A stretch of DNA of 64,000 bases from Spodoptera frugiperda (Eukaryota; Arthropoda; Insecta; Lepidoptera; Noctuidae): the NCBI RefSeq assembly GCF_023101765.2, contig NC_064216.1, forward strand, positions 3,562,501-3,626,500, in the 5' to 3' direction. Numbering within the stretch: the first letter of the stretch is position 1; each line of letters starts with the position of its first letter. Positions 34,267-46,545 of the stretch are shown here, in pieces. The notes under the pieces are model-generated. The model searched no databases and was not told the DNA's origin. It saw only the letters and a list, made by a program, of their open reading frames with translations. The position numbers and the translations under genes are program-made.

Positions 34267-34721
34267 CAGCTTCTCCAGGTGATCGGGTTTTCTTCACGAA
34301 ATACGGTTGGCGACATGTTGAGTGTCGATTACTAGGTATATAAAAACTATCATAATAATAGTACCTACGTATTTTTAGTGCACTATGTTTAAGCCGGGGT
34401 ATCGTCGAACGCAGATCTATTGTGTTGTTTTCTATTGTGTCTTATATACCGGCTTGCAAGAGGTTAAACTGTATATTTTGAAATCAGAAAACTACTCAAA
34501 TCATGAAGCTATCACCATTAAAATAGCAATAAGTAGATAGATAATCTACAATTCTCGAAGAAAAGCTTCATTGAGTTGTATACGATATGTAACGCCATCT
34601 CTCGATGGAAACGTAAAACAGCGATTTGCGGTGTAGGAATATTACGTTATTAATATGGTTTTTGATTAGGTCTCAGGTTTTATATGTGGTCTATGTTTTT
34701 ATTTCTAAAATCCCAGTTTAA

Positions 34722-34812
34722 CCACGTACTCAGAGTCATTTAATGTTTTCGGAACAAAATCGTTATTAAGGAATAGTTTAAGCAATCAATAAATGTCTAG
34801 AGTACACAGTTA
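34722..34812. mobile_element. MITE family G, copy 2
   Basis: CCACGTACTCAGAGTCATTT-AATG and GGAATAGTTTAAGCAATCAA-TAAATGTCTAGAGTACAC are the family G arms in decayed form. Confidence 0.7.
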
Positions 34813-36531
34813 GTAACTACTCAATAGAGTAGCAACAGTATTTACTATCTATCTATCTACCTGCACTGTGTATACGTAGTCACAACAAACAACGTCCAAA
34901 TGAAAAGCATTTCACTTCAATCAGTCCATAATTCCATTCGTCGATACAGCGAGATAATGGCCCTTTCATCGGAACGACTGAACTGTTCAAAAATCCAGTA
35001 ATTTTACGTAGTGAAATACTAATTAAGCCGGATTAACCCTGCGATGTATAAAATAATCCGCGCTCGAGTGCCCCTCACTCGCACTAAAGCTGCAAAACAT
35101 GTTCGAAAATTAATCGGAACTTGAATAGTGGCTGTGTAATCGATTATGGTTTTGTTTTTGTATAGTTTTGTAGTTTTAATGAGTGTTAATGAGGTGAGGA
35201 AAGGAGTGTTAGTGTTAGTGTAATGTGACCAGTGGTTTTCTATAAGCGCACGTGCTTTAATTCATATTATCTTATCATTATGCCTGTTTCCCATTAAGGT
35301 ACCTAGAGACAATGGAACATCAAATTAAGTGCCTATAGGTACATTATACTCCCACAACACATACAATTCGTCAATAAAAAATATTTTTATTTTTAGTTTG
35401 TATCCATGTTATGGTTTATTAGTTCTCATTAACGAAAACCTGAAAGTGATTTATCAATCAGAGGTCAATCATAATTTTCTTTGTTTTCATCATAATTCAG
35501 TTTTTGTTCAGATAGTCCTTGTAACGCCATCTCTTGTGAATTCTTTGCAAGTTGGCTATTGTATTAGTTCCTCCTGAAAAGCAGAGATGTCGCTTTCCTA
35601 CACTTTTCGATCAGAAGGCGTGTTTAGGTCGATATGTTTGTGATCCGTTGTATTGTGCCAGTTGGAATGACAGTAGAAAGTACTGAATTAAAAAATATGA
35701 GATGAAAATAGGATTAACTGCTCATTAAATTTGATTAATCTCGTTTATACGATTTAATATTAATATTTCTTTTGAATTATTTTCTATTAAAAAGTGATTT
35801 TCCTTAAAGGCGTTTAATTTTTCCTGTACGACTTGCCTAGTTACTCGCCCGATGGAAGGAGGCTTTGCTTGTAATCATTTCTCTATTGACTTTTATCGTT
35901 GAGATGAATATTTTTTTATAGTTTTACTAAGTTCTAATTATTTGTAACGGTAATTAATAATGTAACACCAACTTTAAAACAAATATATTGTACCTATAAA
36001 TTCAGTTCTCCAATCCGAAACCCAAAAAGCTAATATATTTTTTTGTTTCCGCCCCAAATACAGTACTTGTTTGAAAATTTCTTGGAAATCGATAAAAACC
36101 CACTCAATTTACCCACATCCTAATTGACGTACATTCCTAAATTCTTCAAACGTGTCGTTTCAAAGTGAATAAAAATCGAATCTGCATTATTACCTCGTAA
36201 GAAACTCAATAAGCGTTTCGTAAGTAAATTCTTTGCTTACATCTAGTGACAAAAATTCTCTAGAGTTCGTTAGCTGAAAGAAATGTTCAGTCGAATAAAT
36301 TGACGTTGATTTTAAGTTACTTTACGAGTTGCTGCGTCTGCCTTTACTACTTCTATAACAAAGTTCTCTAGAGACTAGAGATTCACGTGGTAACAAGTCT
36401 TGTTGTAAGGGATTTTTTTCCAAATATTAAGTTGATAAATGGTATTTTTTTTGTATCATTTATTTTAAAGTAATTTAATTATTATGGTGATGTCAATCTT
36501 TATATAAGATACTTGTAACTTACTTACTATT
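34813..36531. other. non-coding, nothing recognised
   Basis: AT-rich sequence. An 82-codon frame at 35329-35577 has no recognisable sequence or splice context. Confidence 0.45.
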
Positions 36532-36606
36532 TTTTTTAGAGTGGGAAAATCAGCCAATTCCTTCTCCCGCTTTGGGCGACACGAGAGGGAGCGTAAGACT
36601 TTTTCT
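36532..36606 (+). repeat. family A short interspersed repeat, truncated
   Basis: Poly(T), AGTGGGAAAATCAGCCAATT, CTCCCGCTTTGGGCGACACG, AGAGGGAGCGTAAGACTTTT; the second half is missing. Confidence 0.8.
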
Positions 36607-36995
36607 TAGTAACTTCTTGTGGGTGATACCACAGTGCTACCCCCACAAAAAAGTATTTGTGAAGCACGAGGTTTGGTTTACGTTCTACTCACTAGGTACA
36701 TAAATTGATAAATATTGGGAAACATTATGGTTCCGTCCGTGTAGGTGGAATCCATACTTGACGGAATAAATATGGCAAGAGTATTATGACAATTTCATTA
36801 AGGAATTGTAAAATCTCGCGGTCGTTGATCCACAATCCATTTCTATTAATATTCCAAAGAAGCCGGTGAGCGTTTATTTTTAGGAAGCAAACTTGTAGAA
36901 TCCAATTACATCAGGAAATTGAAAATTTTCTAGTGGAAGATGGAAAAATGTACTTAGACTTACAACGGAGTTTAGTTACTTGGAATACCTACTGA

Positions 36996-37092
36996 GGGCC
37001 CTCGCTCACGGCGACTTTTTGTAGCGATGCTGTTACATGTAACTAAGTAACATTTGTTAATAGCGACAAAAAGCCGCTGTGGGTGAGGGCCC
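36996..37092. mobile_element. MITE family F, copy 2 (compact)
   Basis: A 97-bp near-palindrome: left arm GGGCCCTCGCTCACGGCGAC-TTTTTGTAGCGATG, right arm TAGCGACAAAAAGCCGCTGT-GGGTGAGGGCCC. Much better preserved arms than the 6241 copy, with a short interior. Confidence 0.9.
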
Positions 37093-38409
37093 ATATTCTT
37101 GATGGAGGGATATACTTAATGACTAGATGTAATAGTGCGAAAACGCATTGTCATCATCTGTGATGTCTCCTTTCTTCAAATAATAATGTTTAGTGTCTTG
37201 TTGTCCATCAAATTTTGGTGTTGCGTCATCGTATTGTATTGCATTGGACTGCGTGATGTCTTTATTCTAGTATGTGGTTAAAATTGTATTGCACGGACAT
37301 TTTTTTTAAAAGGATTATTCAATTACGAAAACTGTTTACCTATTTGTATTTACTATGTATGGTTATTGATTTAAATCCTATCTCAATGTTATAAGGTTGC
37401 AATTTTTCAAAAGTATAGACACAATCAATACACGCAATATCCTCAATGTTTATTTTAACATTGTCCTTAAAGAGTCTATTAGGAAATTAATTACTTCTAA
37501 CAAAATACTTATTGAAATATTTGTTTATCTTAATTTTCATCGGAACAAGGAAATTGTTTTAATTACACAATTATTTTGCTAATCAATACTTAAATGTTTA
37601 CTTAAATTACTTTGTTTTGTTACGTTTTGGGTAAATACAATCAATTAATTGTTTTGGAAATTGTAAGATACTAGCTATGACCGTGACTTTAGTTCGCATT
37701 GGTATATTCTGTTGATTGGTAATTTTATCTGGTATCAGAATTAGCTTAAGTTGTAGTATTTCAGACTGTTATCTGTACCATAAATTCATTTAGTATCGAT
37801 GTTATTATGTATTTTTATGACGTAGTGTTTTTTAAATAAAGATAGAGAGCAAACAAGCAAACGGATCACCTGGTGGTAAGTGATCAGTACACTTAGTACA
37901 AGTTTGTTTTACGTTTAAAATAATTGGTTGGTGCTTAAAGTTTTGCGAAAGAGATGAATGGATGGACTAATATTATTAAATTTTATGTTACTATGTTTTC
38001 CTTTTAATTTTTATCATGTACTGAGTCGTGTAAATCGTTTTTTGTGCTTTTTCCAATTACGTAAATAAGCATTTTACTCGTATTCTTTTGATCAGAGTGT
38101 TCGATAATCGCAACTACATAGTCATTAGTCTCACGTGACATGCAGATTAGTCCTTTATGTGTTAGGTTTTATTTTTCTACAAATCCCTCAGGTTAGAAAA
38201 GTCCCATTTCAAAATCTCACTCAGAACCATGTAATACAAGTACTCAAGTAATTAAATGGGCAAAATGCCTCGGGCCACGGCTGTGTCCGGATCAAGTAAC
38301 ATGGCGGGTTGAGGACTTGTTTGCCAAAAGATATTGAATCTTCTTTCTTGTTTTTCTGCAAGAATTGGGATTATTAGTGATGATCATCTTTTATTCATTG
38401 CTCAGTATG
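37093..38409. other. non-coding with two small repeat fragments
   Basis: No gene recognised. At 37850-37888 is a family C head relic (AAGCAAACGGATCACCTGGT-GGTAAGTGATC). At 37892-37928 is one arm of MITE family H (CTTAGTACAAGTTTGTTTTA-CGTTTAAAATAAT). Confidence 0.5.
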
Positions 38410-38532
38410 GATCGTTTTTAACCGACTTCAGAAAAGTAGGTTCTCAGTATGTATGTATGTTTGTGCGCGATTATCTCGCGTTTGGCTGAAACGATTTTGA
38501 TGCGGGTTTCAGCATAGTATTTTTCAGACTTA
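38410..38532 (-). repeat. family D dispersed repeat
   Basis: The reverse complement reads GTCTGAAAAATACTATGCTG, AAACCCGCATCAAAATCG, TTCAGCCAAACGCGAGATAA, then ACATACATACATACTGAG and AACCTACTTTTCTGAAGTCG. Confidence 0.75.
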
Positions 38533-38950
38533 CAGAATTTCCAGATTAAGTTTTAGGGTTATGAAATGACTTAAAAAATGGAGGCGGTAAAGAAAATTGT
38601 CGGGTGTTGTGTGTGTGCTGTTGAAAAAAAAATGTTGAGGTCTTTAAAAAAGATTTTGGTGTCTGTTTGATTTACTTAAACTTGAACTTGAAGGACTACA
38701 AATTTGACAGAGATCAGGTAGTTCAATAGATGTTATAGGAAACTCTCATTGGTGGAAATTTATTATATAAGTATTACAGCCGTGGACTGTCTCGGGCTGT
38801 GGATGTGATGATGCTATTGTTATTTATGACTGAAAGGTGCGGAAACTAAACAAACCTACTGTTTACAGTTTCCGTACCTTTCTTTCAGGAAATAATAAAA
38901 CATGATATTATTTATTTTTAGTTTATTGTTTTTGTAAAATGAACTTGACG

Positions 38951-39018
38951 TTTTTTTATGGGATAGCCGGTAAACGAGCAGCCACATCACCTCATGGTAA
39001 ACAATCGCCTCACAACCT
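38951..39018 (+). repeat. family C head fragment
   Basis: TTTTTTTATGGGATAGCCGG, TAAACGAGCAGCCACATCAC, CTCATGGTAAACAATCGCC. Only the first about 70 bp of the family. Confidence 0.75.
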
Positions 39019-40244
39019 GTGAAGTCCATAAGGGTTATCATAGTGATAGAAGAAACCAGGAAGTCCTATAATCCAAATAGGTTAATAACCATTAGTCCAG
39101 TAAATAGCAGTACGATGAGACTTTTAAAAATAGGTATAACTAAAACCTAAGAAGGTAAAGATGCTCTAGATAACAAGCAATAGAAGCTATATTCAGATAA
39201 AAAACCTCATAAAATTATTATTAGCCCTATATAATAATACAAGCGATTTATTGCCTTAAACGTAAATATGATAAATTACAATTTTGCGTGAACGGATGAA
39301 ATCCTTATGTGTTCGTATCCTACATTGATTTATTAAAGGTCAGTACAGACTAAAGGTCCGTAAGTGATTTTTAATCGTTGCATGAATTAATCATGAAACG
39401 ACTATTGATGAAGGTTTGAGGGCCTTCTGGGTGGAATATCGAGTAGCAGTTGTGTAAGGGAAATCAATTTTGGTTGAAACGATTGATATACATATATAAT
39501 ACTGCTTAAACATAGACCTGAGTGGTTATGTACATTATGTATCACGTGGATGATACTGGATACTAAGTAATTTGGTCTAATCTTAATTGTATTGCTTGTG
39601 AACTGGAAAACTTCTACATTTTACTCAAAATTGTAGGTAATATGATGTATGTAGTTTTTGGGAAAAGGTATATATTCAGTCGCAATATAATTATTAAAAC
39701 TAAATGTACTTAATTCGTTTGACATTACTATTACAAAATAAAATATAGGTACAAAATTACTATGGTATACTCACTCCATACCTGTGTATCTACTCAACTC
39801 GTTCGGGATTACGACTTCAAAATAGAATATAGGTGCAAAATTACAATAATGTAGGAAGAAAACAAAATTATATACATACATAAATATAATATAGGTACTT
39901 ACTTACCACTCTGTTCATATTTCCTTTTCCACTACACAAACTATAACAAAAAATCTTTCCAAAACACAAACAGATTAACCACAGAACACACACAATTCTG
40001 AAAACTTCAAACTAACACCAATCACTTCTAAATCCCTGTAGAAAACGGCCTTAGTTAATGAGCCTTCGTCAGTAGAACAAACATAGGATAATGATAAAAC
40101 AATACTAGCTAGACAAACGACCGTCTTATAGCCAATTACGAGGCAGTTTGCTTGCTAATTACAAATCAGAATCAGCTGTGCAACTACCATGAGTTTAAAG
40201 CAGAGTGTGAGTTATTTTTTCGTTACCGCATAAGTATTCAGTAG
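39019..40244. other. non-coding, nothing recognised
   Basis: AT-rich sequence. A short duplicated phrase (ACAAAATAAAATATAGGTAC-type) occurs at about 39735 and 39817. Confidence 0.45.
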
Positions 40245-40392
40245 CCTTAGTACGAGTTTCCTTTACGTTACGGGATCGTAATGAGAGCGCGTTCGGTGCT
40301 CTGATTGGTTAGTTTATTCAAGCCGGCCAATCAGAACGCTGAACGCGCTCTCGTTTCGATTACTTTAAACGTAAAGCAAACTCGTACTAAGG
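40245..40392. mobile_element. MITE family H, near-perfect palindrome
   Basis: The left arm runs CCTTAGTACGAGTTTCCTTT, ACGTTACGGGATCGTAATGA, GAGCGCGTTCGGTGCTCTGA. The right arm returns through CCAATCAGAACGCTGAACGC, GCTCTCGTTTCGATTACTTT and AAACGTAAAGCAAACTCGTACTAAGG in inverted order. A related half-element (CTGATTGGTTGCTTAACTTG, CAGCCAATCAGGGCGCTTAA, TCGCACTAG) follows at 40393-40482. Confidence 0.9.
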
Positions 40393-40482
40393 GTACTGAT
40401 TGGTTGCTTAACTTGAAGCAGCCAATCAGGGCGCTTAACGTCATAAACGCGTTGATTACGTAAAAAACAAATTCGCACTAGA

Positions 40483-41034
40483 CACTCAGTATTATTTATG
40501 AATTCTCGATAGCGATGACGTGAATTTTTTTGTAAAACAAATTTTACAGCGCCTCTAGCGGTCACTTACTTAACTAAAATTGTCATAGAAAGAATTTCTG
40601 TCGTGGCTATCGAGTATCGACAAATATTATTATTTGGTACTCATAGTAAAGGTTGAGATGAATCATGAATATGCGGTCTTCAATTAATTGCGGAGAGACA
40701 CGCAAGGGTTACCCTTCAATCCATTAATTAGGCCTCAGGCCATAGTGTTATGTATTAGCATATTTGATTAGCATAGATTTGATACAGAATATTAAGCGTT
40801 TGATCTGTTTGAAGTTGTATGGTAAGATTGTGTAGAGACCGAGCACTGATGCTCTCTGCTAAATAAAAACTTTTTAAACTGTAATGTCGAAACCAACTGC
40901 TGTGCGCACAGAGATATAGCAAACTCTCTTTTTTAGACGAAGCTCATAGTCGAGCAGACTGTCACAGAAAAATGGTTCGTAACTTGTTGTCCAACTCGAA
41001 AATTGAGAATTATCTCTCTCGTCTAGCAAGCTGT
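40483..41034. other. non-coding, nothing recognised
   Basis: AT-rich sequence leading into the third family B copy. A minus-strand 60-codon frame at 40874-41056 is incidental. Confidence 0.4.
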
Positions 41035-41240
41035 ACAAGGAAGATACGCAGCTCAAGTATGTGATGTATCGATAGCAGAGAAGCCATCCACAGTAAGAAT
41101 CTTTCCATATTTAAAACGTAGCTTAGCTGAGTCCGTTTCCATCAGTGCTAAGCGATGTATACCAATGAATATGATTGGTGGTATCCAAACGCAATCACAG
41201 CAACGTAGCATAGCACATCTCTGTTGGAAAAGGACCCTAA
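41035..41240. mobile_element. MITE family B, copy 3 (left end lost)
   Basis: CAAGGAAGATACGCAGCTCA, GATGTATCGATAGCAGAGAA, GCTGAGTCCGTTTCCATCAG, TACCAATGAATATGATTGGT and the right end CACATCTCTGTTGGAAAAGG match copies 1 and 2. The left terminal repeat is not recognisable. Confidence 0.75.
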
Positions 41241-41615
41241 ATTAGACTAATTTACACTTCCCAGTGGAATTATTCTAGAAAATTTTTAGGTTCATTCTGT
41301 TTAAAGAAAATCTTTTATTATTTTTCCTTTGTACTGGGAACATCTTCATAGATACGAAGATAGAGCAATTTACAGAGGATTATAACTTTGCTTTGCAAAT
41401 GACCGGAATAATTTTGTACCCAATTTTGTTTCATTGAGCTTGAATAAAAATGTAATCTTTTTGCCTCATTTGCTAAGAATAGAGTTTTTATAGTCAAAAT
41501 GTTCATGACGATACATTGTAAGTACGTAGTTATACCTTTTTTCTTCTCCCTTTTTTTTCTATTTACTAATTGTTACGATTCTTGCATTAAAATAATATAC
41601 TGCAAACGATTCCTG
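41241..41615. other. non-coding, nothing recognised
   Basis: AT-rich sequence; short open frames on both strands at 41318-41693 without recognisable content. Confidence 0.45.
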
Positions 41616-41802
41616 GTAAGCATCCATAGACCCGCATCGTACGCATTCCGTATGACTTCATCGGTACGCATCGCATGTAGGCATTGCCGATGATGCGGTC
41701 CGTACGATGCGGATCAGTGGACGCAGTTGTATGAGTTTATATACAAGACAAACTAAAATCCGTTGCGTACGATGCGTACGATCCGAGCCTGTGGACGCTT
41801 AC
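41616..41802. mobile_element. MITE with GCATCGTACG-rich arms
   Basis: Left arm GTAAGCATCCATAGACCCGC-ATCGTACGCA; right arm TGCGTACGATGCGTACGATC-CGAGCCTGTGGACGCTTAC. The arms are inverted, and a second GTACGATGCGGATCAGTGGACGC stretch lies inside. Confidence 0.75.
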
Positions 41803-42261
41803 TTTAATATGACTTATTTGCAACCACTGAACTTCAATCCTGAATAGAATAAAGTACTCGTACCTACTTTGTCTTCAGGCTATTAAAACGTAGGGATAAG
41901 AATTTCAGGGTCCTCTTATGTCCTCATTATGGTCCTTAAAGATTTGTGCTGACTTACAATGGCCCATCGTCTTATCTAAGTAGGCATTTGGGTGACAAAG
42001 GGTAACAAATGGTTTTAATTTTTCACTTAAGTAGTAGGACTTGGAGATTATAGGTAATCCTCTTGTCAAGAGGAGATTAGTCTAGCAGTGTAATATAAAA
42101 ATACCGATTTCGATGATGAATCTTATTTAGTTGAAGCTTCATAAAATAAACAGAGAATTTTAAAAATGTATCTTCTTCATCATATTTATTTGGTAATACA
42201 TAATTTTGGAAAAAAGAAAAATGTAAGGGAACGTCACAAAATGGCTACGCGTCGTAAAGTA
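41803..42261. other. non-coding, nothing recognised
   Basis: AT-rich sequence; no supportable feature. Confidence 0.45.
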
Positions 42262-42577
42262 AAGGTGCTTTTTCCACCAGAGATGTGTTATGTAGCTATG
42301 CTGCAAAGTTGTAATAGCTAACCTGTGAAACTTGTGACATTTTCCACCGATACTAAGATATGTAGCTGTGCGAGGAAGATGCGCAACTCGAGTATGCGAT
42401 GTATCGATAGTAGGGAAATCATCCATAGCACGCATCTTTTTAGCTATAATAAAAACATAGGTTAGCTGGGTCCGTTTCCACTACTGAGCTATGTGTACCA
42501 ATGAATATTATGATTGGTGGAAGCCAAACGCATCCACAGCAACGTGGTATAGCATATCTCTGGTGGAAAAGCAACTT
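42262..42577. mobile_element. MITE family B, copy 2 (complete)
   Basis: AAGGTGCTTTTTCCACCAGA-GATGTG at the left and CATATCTCTGGTGGAAAAGC at the right are terminal inverted repeats. The interior matches copy 1 (GAGGAAGATGCGCAACTCGA, GATGTATCGATAGTAGGGAA, GGTCCGTTTCCACTACTGAG, GATTGGTGGAAGCCAAACGC). Confidence 0.85.
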
Positions 42578-42915
42578 AATAATGAGACATTTTATGGAGT
42601 CGTTTTTAATCACTTGCACGAAAATGGAAAAGTTGTGAAAAAATCTCGTTACTTCCCCTCTTCGACCTTCCTATGGCGATGTCATTTTGGGAGTAATTTT
42701 CTATTTGTCATCTACGCGTTGAAAGAATTTTAATGACTTACGAGGAAACTGTCATCCTGTACGCTTTCTATTATTCCATGACAATGACAGAGAGCCTATT
42801 TATTTCCATGACAATAAGAGTACTTAAGTTTAGTGTCTCATTATAAAATAACCATTTAACAAAAAAAACAAAAAATAATAATTTCGTCATCATCAATCAA
42901 CCTGTAATTCGTCGA

Positions 42916-43100
42916 GACTGCACGGTTGGGGCGGTAGCTGGGCAACTGGCTGTCGTGCAACGTATAGCGGATTCGATTCCCGCACGGATCAACTCTTTGT
43001 GTGATCCACAAATTGTTGTTTCGGGTTTAGGTGGCATTTGCATGTGAAATTATATGTTTCTAAACGTACCCACGACACAGGAGAAATTTCTAAAAAAACC
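42916..43100 (+). mobile_element. SINE-2, full length
   Basis: TGCACGGTTGGGGCGGTAGC, TGGGCAACTGGCTGTCGTGC, B box GGATTCGATTCCCGCACGG, TGTGTGATCCACAAATTGTT, GTTTCGGGTTTAGGTGGC, TTTCTAAACGTACCCACGAC and ACAGGAGAAATTTCT, then an A-run. Best copy of the family in the window. Confidence 0.9.
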
Positions 43101-43156
43101 TTTGACAGTCAATACTTCCTATATAAGTTACCACTATAGAATAGTAACCACGGTTA

Positions 43157-43262
43157 ACTGCAAGGGTGGCGCGGTGGCTAGGTGACCGGAAGCCGGTTCG
43201 ATTCCCGAACGTAGCAACTCTTTTTCGATCCACAAATTATCGTTTCGGGTCTGGGTGTCATA
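43157..43262 (+). mobile_element. SINE-2, 3'-truncated
   Basis: AACTGCAAGGGTGGCGCGGT, GGCTAGGTGACCGG, B box CCGGTTCGATTCCCG, then CGATCCACAAATTATCGTTT and CGGGTCTGGGTGTCAT. It lies 56 bp beyond another SINE-2 in the same orientation. Confidence 0.85.
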
Positions 43263-44347
43263 TCATAATCATAACGTAACGTTTAGCAAGTGGGTTGGAG
43301 ATCGCAATTTAAAAGGTCCAGGTTTATTAGCGATCTCTATCTCTGATATTGATAGTTTTCACTTTAAATAAATATGTTTGTTTTCCTTGTTTAAGTTTAA
43401 TTTACAGCTCACTCTAAATACCGACCAACTTAAATACTCATTGAAAAAGATTAAAGGAAATAGATTTAATTTTGCTTAGTAAATAAGGAAAATGAGGATT
43501 TACTCGTATTTGATGAGGAAATCTTGTAATTTCCTTCTTTCCTGGTCGTTTTACAGTTAAGACTAACTGGGTAGGTTTTCGTTAGTCGCATTGGTCTAAT
43601 AGTACTCAAGATTATAAGGTAAAATAGACCAACAGGGTCTCTATAAGATATTTATTAATTAAGTAGTTTTTTTAGTAGTTTAGACCGGTAGAGCACTTTT
43701 GAACGTCAGAGCAAATACTACAATACTTATTAAAATATAATGTTGGCAGAATAGTCGACAACTTTGTATTGGGGACTAGGTTGCCATAACAAATAAAAAA
43801 AAAAAATGTCTGTCTGTCGGTCAGTCCTCTAGTGAAGCTATTTGCTCGTTCCTAGTGTAAACTATAGGTAGTTCATAAAAGAGACGTAACTTTATGGCCC
43901 TCAGTCTAGCACCAACTACAGAGGTAGTAGTTAATCTGTATCCTCACAGATGGCACCACCTGTACTTAAGCGGACATATTTTATTACTTCTACAACATTC
44001 ATTATAAGCTTTATTTATTACCTATCTTAAGGTTGATATTAGTAAAACAAGTTATTGTTGTAATAAAATACATTGTTCTAATAAAATACAGTGGTGTTTG
44101 GATACTTTCGTGGTTTGTTATTAAGGTCTAGTTTGGTGGAAGTACTTAGTTTGATGGGTTAGACCTACTTCTGGTAATATTTAGTACTAAACGATCTGTT
44201 ACTTATTGTGTGATTATTATGCTTATTGCTTAACACATTTCGTATAATATATATTATCTTGTCAAAATATTCGCTACTGAGCCTAACAAAAACTGTAAAC
44301 ATCACAATCTGCGTAGGTACTTCTCCATCAACTTGTAAACGAAACGT
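43263..44347. other. non-coding, nothing recognised
   Basis: AT-rich sequence; no supportable gene or repeat. Confidence 0.45.
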
Positions 44348-44502
44348 ACATTTTTTTTATTGGGAAAATCATCCAATGAGTTTTCCCGCCTTGGGTGAGG
44401 CGAGAGAGAGTGTCAGACTCTTACTGACTAAAAACCACCCAGTTTCTACTCCTGCTTTTCGAGCCGGAGTCTTGGTAAACTCGCTAGGTAGTCCGCAGCT
44501 CT
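44348..44502 (+). repeat. family A short interspersed repeat
   Basis: Poly(T), GGGAAAATCATCCAATGAGT, CCGCCTTGGGTGAGGCGAGA, GTGTCAGACTCTTACTGACT, AAAACCACCCAGTTTCTACT, GAGCCGGAGTCTTGGTAAAC, CTAGGTAGTCCGCAGC. Complete. Confidence 0.9.
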
Positions 44503-44734
44503 GGCCACTGCACTAGCTCTAGCACTGGGCCCCATCTCTGGTGGTCTAACGGTTCTTTGGGGCCCACGCAGAACGCAACGCTCCATAGGCATGGGAAACG
44601 TAGACCTGATTATTAATAAACAACTCATTGTACAGATTTTAAAAATCTAAATAAAAAGAAATACAAATCTCTCTGACCTATAAATCGGAACCGAGAAACA
44701 GAAAATTAACAAGAGTAATACAATTAATTTTCAG

Positions 44735-44836
44735 ACCCTCACTGAATGCGTCAATGCTGCTATTAGGACGAAGACAAACAAGGGTGCTTTCGGTTCGCAA
44801 AGGGACAAGCTGATCTCGGTCAATATCGTTATGTAA
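44735..44836 (+). other. unexplained exon-like segment
   Basis: A pyrimidine-rich tract ending in TTTTCAG (AG at 44733-44734) precedes 33 sense codons and a TAA. They read TLTECVNAAIRTKTNKGAFG, then SQRDKLISVNIVM, plausible protein. No family recognised and no poly(A) signal seen close by. A minus-strand frame overlaps it. Exon, relic or chance cannot be told apart here. Confidence 0.2.
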
Positions 44837-45900
44837 GAAAATTGGGTACATGGGTCCCAATATTAATCAAACGTGGGCCACTTAGGAGGTAAGTCTTTTT
44901 AGATGAGTCAGTAAGTGGTCCGGGAATTTTGTCGCAAAAATTTCTAGTGGTCGAACCTAAGTGTACTTTTCTTTGGCTGTCAAAATGGATTTCTTGTGTG
45001 TGTGAAATGGATTTTTCTAATGAGAGTTACTTATATATGTTTTTAGTGCTTATTTTGTTGATTTGTGTAGTGTTTGGGCTATATTTCATCGGGACGCTAT
45101 GACGATGGAACTAGTGGCACCACCTTGGTGTCTGTAAGCTACCAAACTAGACACCATACAGACATCAGAGTCGTTACACCAGATTGTGCCTGTATCAAAA
45201 TGGATCTTGAACAGATAGCCTTGGCAGCCTCACTGGCGACTGAGTGAGTGACACACCATACAGCGCTATAGTAATAAGCGGTGGAGCAACCAGGTTGCAA
45301 GCGCGAAAATTCTATTGGTTGCGCAAACGGACACCTGGTGACTAAGTCTTTTTAGAGCTGTGGACATTTTTTTGGTAGAGCCGCTAGTGAAATATAGCTT
45401 ATAGAGTATAATTTAAGTGTCCTGAAGTAGGTAGGTACTAAGGTTAGTAATTAGGTAGGTATGTGATTAAATAGTAAACACTGCCAAATAACACAAAAAC
45501 AAGGACTTATTTAAAAACATAAGTAGTAATTTAACTTACATTTTCTCATTATGTTATAGGTACTTCAAAACATATAATTCCAGACACGCAACAAACTTAA
45601 ATGGTATGAATGATATTTTAATACCAGTACCTCAAATCACAGTAACATTTCCATTCACAAATCCGATATTGTAACAATATCCGAGTATTTTGTCAATGAG
45701 TAAGCACATAACGTCGCCATTACTCAACATCCCATGGGATTTTCTCCATGACTTTCCATACAAATCCTTTGAACATTGATTGATGATGGCCGGCGATGAA
45801 TGAAATTGATTGCTTTTTTTTCTTTCAATTATTTTCACGTTTAAGCCTTCATGTGATCAAAGATATGACTTATGTAGTACTTTTCTTAAGGGGATTGGAG
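44837..45900. other. non-coding, nothing recognised
   Basis: No gene recognised. A GGTAAGTCTTTTTAGATGAG phrase at about 44889 is echoed by GACTAAGTCTTTTTAGAGCT near 45339, a possible shared repeat edge. Confidence 0.4.
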
Positions 45901-46062
45901 TTTTTTTTTAAGGAGAGAAAATCATGCGGCAGAAGTCATGTGAACTTTTCCCGCTTTGGGCGAGGCGAGATGGAGTGTCAGATTCTTACTGACAAAAAAC
46001 CACCCCATTCCTACTCCTGCTTTTTGAACCGGAGCCCCGGTAACCTGATAGGCAGCCGACAG
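45901..46062 (+). repeat. family A short interspersed repeat
   Basis: Poly(T), AGGAGAGAAAATCATGCGGC, CCCGCTTTGGGCGAGGCGAG, GTGTCAGATTCTTACTGACA, AAAACCACCCCATTCCTACT, GAACCGGAGCCCCGGTAACC. Confidence 0.9.
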
Positions 46063-46482
46063 CTAGCTTCAAGAAGTTAAATTCATTATATTCTACAAAA
46101 CCTTGGTTGAAGTGAAAAGTGGAAGTTGTAAAAAAATAATATATCATAACATTGCTACCATATTATTCATATACTAGACTTAAATCCATTGGAATAAAGT
46201 GGAAGGAAAAGTAAATTCATGTAGCTTTTCGCTTTATTATTCATTCACAGTTCGTTTCGGAAGAAAGATTATATGGCTTTCAGATAATATCACATAGATG
46301 AAGTAAATTGAGCATATTTTTTTGAAAAACGTTGTCTTTGCCTATCTACGGTCCATTAACTATCTCTGAGGAAAAACTCTACGATCATTTTTCGTAGAAC
46401 CAGGATATATTATGGACTGAAATATATAATATCATGACTCTTTTCCTCAAAGGAGTGACAATGTGTATATATTATACACATA

Positions 46483-46545
46483 TGTCGCAAGTGTGACTGC
46501 CGGGCAAGGGGTCTCGGGTTCGATTCCCGATTCGGGTAAAGTTGT
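46483..46545 (+). mobile_element. SINE-1 head fragment
   Basis: GTCGCAAGTGTGACTGCCGG, GCAAGGGGTCTCGGGTTCGA, TTCCCGATTCGGGTAAAG. The B box is intact; the body is missing. Confidence 0.85.
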
